Both the position numbers and the translations under genes were made by a program. The notes below the pieces were generated by a model that saw nothing but the letters and a program-made list of their open reading frames with translations, was not told the origin of the DNA and did not search any database. From positions 1,178,001-1,242,000 of the forward strand of contig NZ_AP025737.1 of NCBI RefSeq assembly GCF_023734115.1: DNA of 64,000 nucleotides, written 5' to 3'. The stretch is from Herbiconiux sp. L3-i23 (GTDB lineage Bacteria > Actinomycetota > Actinomycetes > Actinomycetales > Microbacteriaceae). Positions 33,786-42,814 of the stretch are shown piece by piece. How positions within the stretch are numbered: the first letter of the stretch is position 1; every line of letters starts with the position of its first letter.

Positions 33786-34016
33786 ATCCGATATTGCGGG
33801 CATAGACGCACATTCCGGCGCGGCGTGTCGCCCGGAACGTGCGTTCTCGCGGTCACCCCGAGGCCCGCGCGGACGGGGCAGGGTGTCAGCATCGCGCAGT
33901 GCGCACTCGGGACTCGAGTCGATCAGCGGGCTGAGCCGCCGCGAGTGCGAGCGAATCCGCACGTTCCGGGCTCGTGCGCCCGCCGGAACGTGCGGATGTG
34001 CCCGCAATATCGGATC
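33785..34016. repeat. 232-bp palindromic element between convergent genes
   Basis: Two 66-bp arms (33785-33850 and 33951-34016) are inverted copies, with about 51 of 66 positions matching; the outer 18 bp match exactly and begin GATCCGATATTGCGGGCA. Each arm also folds on itself (ACGCAC.TTCCGG / CCGGAA.GTGCGT; perfect 15 bp in the right arm). The ends abut the stop codons of ybaK and the FKBP gene. It may be a bidirectional terminator, a REP/BIME-type unit or a MITE relic. The 100-bp centre has no gene. Confidence 0.88.
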
Positions 34017-35009
34017 TCAGTAGGCGGCGAGGATGTCGATGACGAAGACGAGCGGGCTGTTCGCCGGGATGCTGCCGCTCTCCTGGTCGCCGTAGGCGAG
34101 GTCGGCGGGGATCACGGCGATGACCTGCGAGCCGATGGTCTGACCGGCGATCGCCTGCGCGAAGCCGGGAACGACCCCCGACAGCGCGAACTGGGCGGGC
34201 TCGCCGCGCGACCAGCTCGAGTCGAACTCGGTGCCGTCCGCGAGCAGGACGCCCTTGTACTGGACGATGACCTGCGCGTCGTCCGGCACGACCTCGCCGT
34301 CGCCCTTCTTCAGCACGGCGACCTGCAGCTCGGTCGGGGTCGCGACGCCGTCGACGTCGACGGTCGGCTCGCCGTCGTCCGCGAGCGTCACCGTCGGGAA
34401 GCCCTCGGTCGCGGGCTGGTCCTCGCCGTCGGCGGCCTGCGGGACGCTGTCGACCGTCGGCACGATGTCGAGCACGTCGATGACGGCGACGAGTCCCTCG
34501 CCGGCGCCGACACCGAAGTCCTCGCTGCCCGCCTCGCCGAAGCCCTCGGCGGCGGGGATGTAGGAGGCGACGCGGCTGCCCTCGTTCACGCAGCCGAGCG
34601 TCTTCGCGATGCCCGCGATGAACTGAGTCGTGTCGGCGGCGAACACCGCCTGGGTCTCGCCGTCGGCGTAGCCGTACTGGTCGATCTCGTCACCGGTGGC
34701 CGCGTTGAACAGGGTGAACGCGACGCGCGCCTGGCCGCCCGCCTCGAGCGTGTCGCCGTCGCCCTCGATGACGACGGTGCGCTCGGTCTCGTCGCCCTCG
34801 AGCCCGGCGTCGAACTCGACCTCGGGTGCGGCGCCGAAGTCGCCGGTGACGCTGATCGCCTCGGACGCGTCGCCCGACGGGGTGGCGCAGACGTCGACGG
34901 AGGCCGCGTCGGAGGACGCCGCGGGCTCGGGCGCGTCGCCCGAGCAGCCGGCGAGAGCGGCCACGAGACCGACCGCGGGGAGGAGGGCGAGCAAAGCACG
35001 AGTGCGCAC
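34017..35009 (-). CDS. FKBP-type peptidyl-prolyl isomerase lipoprotein
   Basis: A 330-residue exported lipoprotein. The signal peptide (VRTRALLALLPAVGLVAAL) ends in the lipobox ALAGC with Cys22. It has two FKBP-like domains: a degenerate one (about 75-175, with FAADTTQFIAGIAKTLG) and a C-terminal one (about 235-330: VIVQYKGVLLADGTEFDSSW, VPGFAQAIAGQTIGSQV, IPADLAYGDQ, LVFVIDIL). It should catalyse prolyl isomerisation of secreted proteins at the membrane surface. GTG 35009 follows GGAAAG; the longer frame from 35057 lacks a ribosome site. Confidence 0.93.
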   Translation of the reverse strand: MRTRALLALLPAVGLVAALAGCSGDAPEPAASSDAASVDVCATPSGDASEAISVTGDFGAAPEVEFDAGLEGDETERTVVIEGDGDTLEAGGQARVAFTLFNAATGDEIDQYGYADGETQAVFAADTTQFIAGIAKTLGCVNEGSRVASYIPAAEGFGEAGSEDFGVGAGEGLVAVIDVLDIVPTVDSVPQAADGEDQPATEGFPTVTLADDGEPTVDVDGVATPTELQVAVLKKGDGEVVPDDAQVIVQYKGVLLADGTEFDSSWSRGEPAQFALSGVVPGFAQAIAGQTIGSQVIAVIPADLAYGDQESGSIPANSPLVFVIDILAAY

Positions 35010-35213
35010 GAGGGGACTTTCCGGTGAACGAACAAAAACTCGCTCACCATACGTCACGTACCTAGCTGTATCGTTAGGCGCAGCAGTTGTGTTGAGGGTA
35101 GTGGGTCTGTGGGGCGCCGCCGTGAGGTGATCGTTTCTTGGAACGCGAAGTCAGCGTGACACCGCCCCGCGGCCTTCGCGGTGCGAAACCCAAGAAATGA
35201 AAGAGAAAACGCT
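35010..35213. promoter_or_regulatory. Divergent promoter region and cold-shock leader
   Basis: The 204-bp gap serves the FKBP gene (minus, TATGGT at 35052-35047) and the cold-shock gene (plus, possible TATCGT at 35069-35074). The second would give a leader of about 130 nt, typical of csp mRNAs that are controlled by RNA structure; CCGCG-N4-TCGCGG near 35166-35180 could pair. Promoter calls are tentative. Confidence 0.35.
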
Positions 35214-35417
35214 ATGCCTACTGGCGTCGTGAAATGGTTCAACTCCGAAAAGGGCTTCGGCTTCATCGCTCCCGATGACCAGGGTCCCGACCTGTTCGCC
35301 CACTACTCGGCCATCGCTTCGAGCGGCTTCCGCACGCTCGAGGAGAACCAGCGCGTCGAGTTCGAGGTGACCCCGGGCAACAAGGGCCCGCAGGCCTCGA
35401 ACATCCGCCCCCTCTGA
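35214..35417 (+). CDS. cspA: Cold-shock protein
   Basis: A 67-residue cold-shock-domain RNA/DNA chaperone. Both RNA-binding motifs are intact: RNP1 KGFGFI and RNP2 DLFAHYSAI, with the opening [17 protein letters not shown]. It melts mRNA structure during cold shock or growth. The start is ATG 35214 with AAAGAGAA upstream. A strong terminator follows. Confidence 0.97.
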   Translation: MPTGVVKWFNSEKGFGFIAPDDQGPDLFAHYSAIASSGFRTLEENQRVEFEVTPGNKGPQASNIRPL

Positions 35418-35431
35418 TCTGACGCAGAGCC

Positions 35432-35446
35432 GGTCTGATTCAGACC
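35432..35446 (+). other. Small palindrome downstream of cspA
   Basis: GGTCTGA-T-TCAGACC, a perfect 7-bp inverted repeat 15 bp after the cspA stop. It may protect the mRNA end or act with the terminator that follows. Confidence 0.4.
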
Positions 35447-35477
35447 TCGCCGTCCGTCTCCGACGGATGACGCACAG

Positions 35478-35513
35478 GAGCCCACGTAGTCCTCGACGAC
35501 TGCGTGGGCTCTT
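35478..35513 (+). terminator. Terminator of cspA
   Basis: GAGCCCACGTAG (35478-35489) pairs with CTGCGTGGGCTC (35500-35511), 11 of 12 positions as Watson-Crick pairs, with a 10-nt loop, followed by TTC. Confidence 0.8.
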
Positions 35514-35591
35514 CACATTGCACCGGCACCGCGACGTGCCCCGCAGCGGCGCCGGTCCCGAGGTCGAGTCGCGGGATAGGGTGGGCGCAGG

Positions 35592-36995
35592 ATGAGCCTC
35601 TCCCGTCGTACCTTCCTCGCCGGCGCCGCCACCGGGTTCACGACGCTGGTGCTCGCGGCGTGCACGCCGAGCAGGCCGACCCCGTCGCCGAGCACGACAT
35701 CGCCCATCCTCCCGCCGAGCCCGGTGCCCGCTCCGCTCGCCGTCGTCCGCAGCGACTGGGCGGCGGACGAGTTCGCGCGCGGCTCGCACAGCTTCATCGC
35801 CGCGCACTCGTCGCCCGCCGACCGGGCGACGCTGCGCGAACCCCTGCAGGCGCGCCTCTACTTCGCGGGTGAGGCGACCTCCGACGAACTCCCCGCCTCG
35901 GTCGACGGCGCCGCGGCGTCGGGGATCCGGGCCGCCGCCGAAGTGCTCGCCGACGCCGCCGACGGGGAGAGGATCGCCGTCATCGGCGCCGGTGCGGCCG
36001 GCGCCGCCTCCGCCGCACGGCTGCGCGACTACGGCTTCCAGGTCACCGTCATCGAGGCCCGCGACCGCACCGGCGGCCGCATCGCCACGCGCGAGGACGA
36101 GGCGTGGCCGGTGCCGATCGAGCTCGGCGCGGGATGGGCGCCGGACAGCGGCTCCGCCGTGTCGCTGCGGCTCGCGAGCCTCGGCATCGGCACATCGGCG
36201 GTCGACGGCGACCCGCTGCTGCGTACCCCGGACGGCGTCGACGCCGGCGGCTCGAATGTCGGCGCGGATGCGATCGACTCGGCGGTCGGCTGGGCCGCCG
36301 GACGTCCCGACGACGGCACGCTCACCGAATCGCTCGAGGGCTCCGGTGCGGGCGACCTCGACGCCGGCGGCGAACCGCCCACGGCGCTCGAACGGCTGGA
36401 CGCCGAGCTGCTCGAACAGGTCGGCATCGCCCGCGGTGCCGACGCCGACGCGATCTCGTCCTGGTACGGGTTCGCCGAACCCGCCGCCCCGCAGGCCGAA
36501 CGGGTCACGGGCGGCTACGGACGCTACATCGACGACCAGTTGGAGGGCATCGACGTCTGGCTGTCGACCCCGGTCACCGCGGTGAGCTACGGCGACAACC
36601 GCGTCAGCATCCGGCTCGGCACGGGGGAATCGGTGAGCGTCGACCGCGTGGTGCTGACGGTGCCGCTCGGCGTGCTGAAGGGGCAGGGCATCACCTTCGA
36701 ACCCGCTCTGCCGTTCGCGCGACGCGCCGCGATCGCCGACCTCGGCTTCGGTGCGACCGACACGGTCTGGGTCCACTTCGACGAGGCCTTCTGGGAGACC
36801 GACGCCGTCCGCTGGTCGCTGCTCGGCGGAGACGCGGCCATCACCGAATGGTTGAACCTCGAGCCGCTCACCGGTGAGGCGGTGCTCGTCGGCCTCGTCG
36901 ACGAGGACCGGTCCGCCGCCCTCGCCGAACTCGACGAGACCGCGCTGGCCGCCGCCGTCAGTGCGAGTCTCGAGCCGTTCGCGCCGCTGCCCTGA
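35592..36995 (+). CDS. TAT-exported flavin amine oxidase-like lipoprotein, apparently circularly permuted
   Basis: A 467-residue FAD enzyme. It has a TAT signal (SRRTFLAG, Arg5-Arg6) with lipobox LAAC, Cys24, so a folded, cofactor-loaded protein is anchored outside. Residues 56-119 (WAADEFARGSHSF, then LYFAGEAT at 89-96, and DGAAASGIRAAAEVL) are the block that normally ends monoamine/polyamine oxidases. The dinucleotide fold follows: RIAVIGAGAAGAASA (GxGxxG 132-137) and ARDRTGGRI. The protein ends at ALAAAVSASLEPFAPLP, just where that block would be expected. TAGGGT lies 9 nt before ATG. Substrate unknown. Confidence 0.88.
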   Translation: MSLSRRTFLAGAATGFTTLVLAACTPSRPTPSPSTTSPILPPSPVPAPLAVVRSDWAADEFARGSHSFIAAHSSPADRATLREPLQARLYFAGEATSDELPASVDGAAASGIRAAAEVLADAADGERIAVIGAGAAGAASAARLRDYGFQVTVIEARDRTGGRIATREDEAWPVPIELGAGWAPDSGSAVSLRLASLGIGTSAVDGDPLLRTPDGVDAGGSNVGADAIDSAVGWAAGRPDDGTLTESLEGSGAGDLDAGGEPPTALERLDAELLEQVGIARGADADAISSWYGFAEPAAPQAERVTGGYGRYIDDQLEGIDVWLSTPVTAVSYGDNRVSIRLGTGESVSVDRVVLTVPLGVLKGQGITFEPALPFARRAAIADLGFGATDTVWVHFDEAFWETDAVRWSLLGGDAAITEWLNLEPLTGEAVLVGLVDEDRSAALAELDETALAAAVSASLEPFAPLP

Positions 36996-37707
36996 CCCGG
37001 CGACGCGAGCGGTGCGCCCGTCGGCGCAACCAGCCGGCTTTGAGCGCGGCACGCCGGTAGCCTCCGCCAGGGAGTTCACGCTGCCCGAGCGGCGCCACAT
37101 GACTCGCGGCGATCAGGCACGACTCGACGAGCGCGAACAGCGCGAGGGCGGCGGCGCCGTAGACGATGAGCGTCAACGGGTAGCCGCTCTGCGCCGGGTC
37201 GAGGAAGAAGTACGGATACCAGCCGACGAACTCGCCGCGGATGATCGTCACGATGCCCCAGACGATCGGATAGCCGAGCGCCAGCGACAGCAGCCTCCAG
37301 CCGACCCGCTTGCGTCCCGGGGAGACGAGCCAGTCGACGAGCACGAAACCGGGCAGCACGAAGTGCAGGATCTGGTCGGACCACGGGACGTCGATGCGGT
37401 AACCGACCGACGGCGCCTGACTGACCAGCAGGGCGAAGACGATGCCGGCGACCAGCAGGAAGCAGGCGATCGCCGCCCGCGCCGCGGACAGCGTCGCCGA
37501 TTCGTGGCGTCCCCTGAGGGCCGTGATGCCGGCGACCGCGGTGACGACGACCGCCGCCATGTTGCTCTGCACGGTGAGGTAGCCGAAGAAGTCGACCGAG
37601 ACGAAGCTGCGGAAACTCAGCCCGTAGATGAAGCGGGCGATGAGGGCGACGACGCCGGTCGCCGCGGCGAGCAGGCGCACGGTGCCGATCGTGTACCGCA
37701 GCGCCAT
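36958..37707 (-). CDS. Pr6Pr family membrane protein
   Basis: A 249-residue integral membrane protein with six or seven helices. The Pr6Pr (FAR-17a/AIG1-like) features are seen: FFGYLTVQSNMAAVV, the central PWSDQILHFVLPGFVLVDWL and the aromatic FVGWYPYFFLDP. Function is not established. The start ATG 37707 gives the right N-terminus; a frame to 37824 adds an unlikely Pro-rich head. Its basic C-terminal tail overlaps the 3' end of the flavoenzyme gene by 38 bp. Confidence 0.88.
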   Translation of the reverse strand: MALRYTIGTVRLLAAATGVVALIARFIYGLSFRSFVSVDFFGYLTVQSNMAAVVVTAVAGITALRGRHESATLSAARAAIACFLLVAGIVFALLVSQAPSVGYRIDVPWSDQILHFVLPGFVLVDWLVSPGRKRVGWRLLSLALGYPIVWGIVTIIRGEFVGWYPYFFLDPAQSGYPLTLIVYGAAALALFALVESCLIAASHVAPLGQRELPGGGYRRAALKAGWLRRRAHRSRRRVRAAARTARDSH

Positions 37708-37847
37708 GATCCGAACGACGATACCGGGCGCGCCTGTCACGTCGGTCGCCGGCGTCGGTCGCGGGCGACCGGGCGGCAGGCGATGCGCGAGTGCTGACGA
37801 TGGGGGAGAGTAGAGCGAGTCCACCCTCGAACCGCCGGAGGCCGTCG

Positions 37848-39374
37848 TTGACGAAGACCATGCGCGTGCGCACCCACCGCAGCGATGAAGAGCTGCCGCG
37901 CGACGCCCAACTGGCAGCCGCCATCGCCCGCGTCGCCGCCGACCCGGTCGAGGTCGACGATGCGGTGATCGAGATGATCGTCAACCGGGTCATCGACAAC
38001 GCCGCCGTCGCCGCTGCATCCCTGTCGAGGCGTCCGGTCGTGTCGGCACGGTCGCAGGCGCTCGCGCACCCGCCGAGCCGCGGAGGCGCGGGAGCCACCG
38101 TGTTCGGGGAGCAGCGCGCCGTCCGGGTCTCCCCGGAGTGGGCGGCGTGGGCGAACGGCGTCGCCGTCCGAGAGCTCGACTTCCACGACACCTTCCTCGC
38201 CGCCGAGTACTCGCACCCCGCCGACAACATCCCGCCGCTCGTCGCCGTCGCCCAGCACGCGGGACGCACCGGCCGCGACCTGGTGCGTGGGATCGCGACG
38301 GGGTACGAGATCCAGATCGATCTCGCCCGCGCCATCAGCCTGCACCGGCACAAGATCGACCACGTCGCCCACCTGGGCCCGAGTGCCGCGGCCGGCATCG
38401 GCACCCTGCTCGGCCTCGACGCCGACACGATCTTCCAGGCCGTCGGGCAGGCTCTGCACACCACGACCGCCACGAGGCAGTCCCGCAAGGGCGAGATCTC
38501 GAGCTGGAAGGCGCACGCCCCGGCGTTCGCCGGGAAGATGGCCGTCGAAGCGGTCGACCGCGCGATGCGCGGCGAGACCAGCCCGGTGCCGATCTACGAG
38601 GGGGAGGACGGCGTCATCGCCTGGCTGCTCGGCGGCCCCGACGCGGCGTACGACGTGCCGCTGCCCGTTCCGGGGGAGGCGAAGCGGGCGATCCTCGACA
38701 GCTATACGAAGGAGCACTCGGCCGAGTACCAGGCGCAGGCGTGGATCGACCTGGCGCGCCGCCTCGGCCGCGAGCACCCCGAGCTGCGCGAGCCGGGCGT
38801 CATCGTCCGGGTCGTCCTGCACACCTCCCACCACACGCACTTCGTGATCGGCTCGGGCGCCGGAGATCCTCAGAAGTACGACCCGGCCGCGAGCCGCGAG
38901 ACTCTCGACCACTCGGTGCCCTACATTTTCGCGGTGGCGCTGCAGGACGGCCGCTGGCACCAGGTCGACTCCTACGCCCCCGAGCGTGCGAACCGCCGCG
39001 ACACCGTCGACCTCTGGCGCCGCATCGAGACCCGCGAGGACCCCGAGTGGACTCGCCGCTACCATTCCGAGGATCCCGCCGAGAAGGCGTTCGGCGGACG
39101 CGTCGAGATCGAGCTGCGCGACGGCACCCGCATCGTCGACGAGATCGCGGTGGCGGATGCCCACCCGCAGGGGGCGCGCCCGTTCGCTCGCGACGACTAC
39201 ATCGCGAAGTTCCGCACCCTCGCCGCCGACGCCCTCGACGCCGATGAGATCGAGCGGTTCCTCGACAGGGCGCAGCGCCTGCCCGAGCTGCGCGCCGAGG
39301 AGCTCGTCGGCCTCACCATCACCGCGCGACCTGGACTCCTCGACTCGATCCCCGCACCGAAGGGCCTGTTCTGA
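37848..39374 (+). CDS. prpD: 2-methylcitrate dehydratase
   Basis: A 508-residue MmgE/PrpD enzyme of the methylcitrate cycle, dehydrating 2-methylcitrate to 2-methyl-aconitate during propionyl-CoA disposal. Family blocks: [52 protein letters not shown], and [16 protein letters not shown]. The start is TTG 37848 with GGAGG 7 nt upstream. Its TGA shares one base with the prpB ATG. Confidence 0.96.
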   Translation: MTKTMRVRTHRSDEELPRDAQLAAAIARVAADPVEVDDAVIEMIVNRVIDNAAVAAASLSRRPVVSARSQALAHPPSRGGAGATVFGEQRAVRVSPEWAAWANGVAVRELDFHDTFLAAEYSHPADNIPPLVAVAQHAGRTGRDLVRGIATGYEIQIDLARAISLHRHKIDHVAHLGPSAAAGIGTLLGLDADTIFQAVGQALHTTTATRQSRKGEISSWKAHAPAFAGKMAVEAVDRAMRGETSPVPIYEGEDGVIAWLLGGPDAAYDVPLPVPGEAKRAILDSYTKEHSAEYQAQAWIDLARRLGREHPELREPGVIVRVVLHTSHHTHFVIGSGAGDPQKYDPAASRETLDHSVPYIFAVALQDGRWHQVDSYAPERANRRDTVDLWRRIETREDPEWTRRYHSEDPAEKAFGGRVEIELRDGTRIVDEIAVADAHPQGARPFARDDYIAKFRTLAADALDADEIERFLDRAQRLPELRAEELVGLTITARPGLLDSIPAPKGLF

Positions 39375-40291
39375 TGCTGCACTCTGCCGTTCCCGCCCAC
39401 CAGAAGCGGGCCGACTTCCGGGCGGCGCTCGCCTCGGGACGCCTGCTCCGCCTCCCCGGCGCCTTCAACCCGCTCTCCGCGCGACTGGTCGAACGCAAGG
39501 GCTTCGACGGCGTCTACATCTCGGGCGCGGTGCTCTCCGCCGATCTCGGCCTGCCCGACATCGGGCTCACCACCCTCTCCGAGGTGGCCGGGCGAGGGGC
39601 GCAGATCGCGCGCGTCACCGACCTGCCCGCCCTCATCGACGCCGACACCGGGTTCGGCGAGCCGATGAACATCGCGCGCACGGTGCAGATGATCGAGGAC
39701 GCCGGCATCGCGGGCCTGCACATCGAGGATCAGGTGAACCCGAAGCGGTGCGGCCACCTCGACGGCAAGCAGGTCGTCGGCCTCGACGTCGCGCTGCGAC
39801 GCATCAAGGCGGCGGTCGACGCCCGGCGCGATCCCGGCCTGCTCGTCATGGCGCGCACCGACGTGCGGGCCATCGAAGGTCTCGACGCAGCGAAGGACCG
39901 CGCGAAGGCCCTCGTCGACGCGGGCGCCGACGCGATCTTCCCCGAGGCGATGACCGACCTCTCCGAGTTCGAGGCCATCCGGCAGGCCGTCGACGTGCCC
40001 GTGCTCGCCAACATGACGGAGTTCGGCAAAAGCGCGCTGTTCACCACCGACCAGCTCGCATCGGTGGGCGTGAACATCGTCATCTACCCCGTCTCGCTGC
40101 TGCGCATCGCGATGGGAGCCGCCGACCGCGCGCTCGACACCCTCCTCGCCGACGGGACCCTCGAGGCGGAGGTGCCGGCGATGCAGACTCGGACCGACCT
40201 CTACGACCTGCTCGACTACGGGTCGTACAGTGCCTTCGACGGCGGAGTGTTCGACTTCAGCCTCGACGGTCACCACCACACCAGGGCCTGA
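39374..40291 (+). CDS. prpB: 2-methylisocitrate lyase
   Basis: A 305-residue PEP mutase/isocitrate lyase superfamily enzyme splitting 2-methylisocitrate into pyruvate and succinate. The catalytic signature is NPKRCGHLDGK (Cys base), with LIDADTGFGEP for Mg binding, ARTDVRAIEG, and LANMTEFGKS. It starts with a one-base overlap of prpD, so the pair is translationally coupled. Confidence 0.97.
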   Translation: MLHSAVPAHQKRADFRAALASGRLLRLPGAFNPLSARLVERKGFDGVYISGAVLSADLGLPDIGLTTLSEVAGRGAQIARVTDLPALIDADTGFGEPMNIARTVQMIEDAGIAGLHIEDQVNPKRCGHLDGKQVVGLDVALRRIKAAVDARRDPGLLVMARTDVRAIEGLDAAKDRAKALVDAGADAIFPEAMTDLSEFEAIRQAVDVPVLANMTEFGKSALFTTDQLASVGVNIVIYPVSLLRIAMGAADRALDTLLADGTLEAEVPAMQTRTDLYDLLDYGSYSAFDGGVFDFSLDGHHHTRA

Positions 40292-40322
40292 CCCGGATCA
40301 CCTGTTCGAAGGAGCGCGAGAG

Positions 40323-41435
40323 ATGACCGAGATCCGTAAAGGACTGGCGGGCGTCGTCGTCGACACGACGGCGATCTCCAAGGTCAACCCCGACACGAAC
40401 TCGCTGCTCTACCGGGGCTATCCGGTGCAGCAGCTCGCCGCCCGCTCCTCGCTCGAGGAGGTCGCCTGGCTGCTGTGGCACGGCGAGCTGCCGAGTTCCG
40501 ACGAGCTCGCCGGGTTTGAGGCGCTCGAACGCTCCGACCGCACGCTCGACCCGCACGTGCTCACCGTGCTCGACGCCCTCCCCGACACCGCGCATCCCAT
40601 GGACCTGCTGCGCACCGCCGTCAGCGCGATCGGGGCGCTCGACGAGACCCTCGGCGGCGACGGCGACCTGGACAGGGCTCTCAACGAGCGCCGGTCCGTC
40701 GCGCTGCTCGCGAAGATCCCGACGATCGTCGCCCTGCTGCAGCGCCGCCGCCGCGGGCTCGAGCCGGTCGCGCCGAGAGACGACCTCGACTACTCCTCGA
40801 ACTTCCTCTGGATGACCTTCGGCGAGCTTCCCGAGCCCATCGTCATCGACGCCTTCCGCGTGTCGATGGTGCTGTACGCCGAGCACTCCTTCAACGCGTC
40901 GACGTTCGCGGCCCGTGTCATCACCTCGACGCTCGCCGACCTCTACTCGGCCGTGACCGGAGCCATCGGTGCGCTGAAGGGCCCCCTGCACGGCGGCGCG
41001 AACGAAGCCGTCATGCACACCTTCGAGGAGATCGGCGACGCCGACGGCGTCGATGAGTGGCTCGACGGTGCGCTCGGCGCGAAGCGCAAGATCATGGGGT
41101 TCGGCCACCGCGTCTACAAGCACGGCGACAGCCGGGTGCCGACCATGAAGGCGGCTCTCGACACCCTCGTCGATCACTACGATCGCCCCGATGTCGCCGC
41201 CCTGTACGACCGGCTCGAGGCCGGCATGCAGGAGCGGAAGCAGATCAAGCCGAACCTCGACTACCCGAGCGGGCCGGCCTACGCGCTGATGGGCTTCGAG
41301 ACGGAGCTGTTCACCCCGCTCTTCGTCGCCGCCCGCGTCATCGGCTGGACGGCGCACATCATGGAGCAGCTCGAGGCCAACGCGCTCATCCGTCCGCTCA
41401 GCGAATACGTGGGGCCCGACGAGCGCTCGCTCTGA
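40323..41435 (+). CDS. prpC: 2-methylcitrate synthase
   Basis: A 370-residue citrate-synthase-fold enzyme condensing propionyl-CoA with oxaloacetate. Catalytic residues are in YAEHSFNASTFAAR (His), IMGFGHRVYKHGDSR (His) and NLDYPSGPAYALMG (Asp). The LHGGANEAVMH block is typical. AAGGAG is 8 nt before ATG 40323. With prpD and prpB upstream the whole methylcitrate cycle except aconitase is encoded here. No prpR regulator is adjacent. Confidence 0.96.
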   Translation: MTEIRKGLAGVVVDTTAISKVNPDTNSLLYRGYPVQQLAARSSLEEVAWLLWHGELPSSDELAGFEALERSDRTLDPHVLTVLDALPDTAHPMDLLRTAVSAIGALDETLGGDGDLDRALNERRSVALLAKIPTIVALLQRRRRGLEPVAPRDDLDYSSNFLWMTFGELPEPIVIDAFRVSMVLYAEHSFNASTFAARVITSTLADLYSAVTGAIGALKGPLHGGANEAVMHTFEEIGDADGVDEWLDGALGAKRKIMGFGHRVYKHGDSRVPTMKAALDTLVDHYDRPDVAALYDRLEAGMQERKQIKPNLDYPSGPAYALMGFETELFTPLFVAARVIGWTAHIMEQLEANALIRPLSEYVGPDERSL

Positions 41436-41456
41436 ACCGGCCTTGTGGGGGAGTAG

Positions 41457-41825
41457 TCAGCGCCCCCGCAACCGGTCGAGGTCCCGCCGCTCGCGCTTCG
41501 TGGGGCGCCCCGCCCCGCGATCCCTCGCGACGACCGCGGGGGCCTCGACGCGCGGCGGCTCGGGCGGCGTCAGATCGGTGAGGCACTCGGCGGCGACGAC
41601 CGCGCTCACCCGCTTGATCAGCAGGCGCCGCGCGATCACGACGCGTTCCCGGCCGGCGACCCGGATGCGCACCTCGTCGCCGACGCGCACCGGTGCCGCC
41701 GCTTTCGCCCGCTCTCCGCGCAGCGTGACATGACCGGCCCGGCAGGCCGCGGTGGCGGCCGCCCTGGTCTTCACCAGTCGCACCGCCCAGAGCCAGCTGT
41801 CGACGCGCACCGAGGTCGGTTCCAT
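41457..41825 (-). CDS. S4-domain RNA-binding protein (Hsp15-like)
   Basis: A 122-residue protein with an N-terminal S4 domain (VRVDSWLWAVRLVKTRAAAT, ACRAGHVTLRGERAKAAAPV) like Hsp15, which binds the 50S-nascent-chain-tRNA complex. The C-terminus is basic (RPTKRERRDLDRLRGR). TAGTCT lies 6 nt before the ATG, consistent with a leaderless mRNA. It is divergent from the NUDIX fusion gene. Confidence 0.93.
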   Translation of the reverse strand: MEPTSVRVDSWLWAVRLVKTRAAATAACRAGHVTLRGERAKAAAPVRVGDEVRIRVAGRERVVIARRLLIKRVSAVVAAECLTDLTPPEPPRVEAPAVVARDRGAGRPTKRERRDLDRLRGR

Positions 41826-41831
41826 GCTGGA

Positions 41832-41837
41832 AGACTA
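41832..41837 (-). promoter_or_regulatory. -10 element for the leaderless S4 gene
   Basis: TAGTCT on the minus strand, spacer TCCAGC, then ATG at 41825. Confidence 0.5.
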
Positions 41838-41882
41838 GACAGGTCGCGCCGAGCAGCGGCGGGACGAGCGGGGAGGAACGGC

Positions 41883-42788
41883 ATGAACGCGGACTTCGAG
41901 TCGGTCACCGCCGAACCCGGTGTGCTGCCGCGGCGTCCCCTCGGCTCCGGCGACGAGTGGGTCGAGCTGCCCGACGGACGCCGCTTCTGGGGGCGGTTCG
42001 GCGCGGCGGGGCTCCTGCTGTCGTCGCCCGCGGGGATCCTTTTGCAGCACCGCGCCGGCTACAGCCACTTCGGCGACACCTGGGGTCTTCCGGGCGGTGC
42101 GCGGCACGAGGACGAGTCGGCCATCGCCGGCGCGATCCGCGAGTCAGGAGAGGAGGCGGGGGTCCCCTCCGAGGGTCTGCGCCTGCGCTTCACCAGTCGA
42201 CTGGACCTCGGGCCCTGGAGCTACACCACGGTCGCCGCAACCATCCGCAGCGTATTCGATCCCGTCATCGGCGACGCCGAGAGTGCGGCACTCGCCTGGG
42301 TCCCGCCGCACGCGGTCGCGGGCCTTCCGCTGCACCCCGGCTTCGCCGAGGCGTGGCCGCGGCTACGCCCGGCGCTCGAGGCGAGACCCGTGCTGCTGGT
42401 CGACGGAGCGAACGTCGTCGGCAGTCGGCCCGACGGATGGTGGAAGGACCGGGCGGCCGCCGCGACGAGGCTCGCCGAGGCCCTCCAGCGGCTCGCCGGC
42501 GTCGGAGTCCCGGCCACCGAGCTGGGGTTGCCGCTCGAGCACTGGTGGCCGCAGATCCGGCTGGTGCTCGAAGGCGAAGCCCGCGCCGCCGACCCCGCCA
42601 CCCCCGATGTCGTGATCGAACGCGCGCACGACGACGGCGACAGCGCGATCCTCGACTACCTCGGCGGCGAACCGGCGCCCGACGCCGTCCTCGTGACCGC
42701 CGATCGTGCGCTCGCCGCCGAGGCGGAGCGACGCGGCGCCCGAATCATGGGCCCCGGTCGCCTCCTCGCGCTGCTCGACGCGAGCTGA
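41883..42788 (+). CDS. NUDIX hydrolase fused to an NYN/PIN-like domain
   Basis: A 301-residue two-domain protein. The NUDIX half (residues 35-165) has the box GARHEDESAIAGAIRESGEEAGV, matching GX5EX7REUXEEXGU except Ser for U. The second half (about 168-300) begins PVLLVDGANVVGSRPDGWWK and has ERAHDDGDSAILDYL and VLVTADRALAAEAERRGARI, the acidic pattern of NYN/YacP or PIN endoribonucleases. It may couple cleansing or decapping of a nucleotide with RNA cleavage; this is inference. The start ATG follows GGGAGGAA. Confidence 0.88.
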   Translation: MNADFESVTAEPGVLPRRPLGSGDEWVELPDGRRFWGRFGAAGLLLSSPAGILLQHRAGYSHFGDTWGLPGGARHEDESAIAGAIRESGEEAGVPSEGLRLRFTSRLDLGPWSYTTVAATIRSVFDPVIGDAESAALAWVPPHAVAGLPLHPGFAEAWPRLRPALEARPVLLVDGANVVGSRPDGWWKDRAAAATRLAEALQRLAGVGVPATELGLPLEHWWPQIRLVLEGEARAADPATPDVVIERAHDDGDSAILDYLGGEPAPDAVLVTADRALAAEAERRGARIMGPGRLLALLDAS

Positions 42789-42814
42789 GGCTCCGGACGG
42801 GCGCCCGCCCGTCC

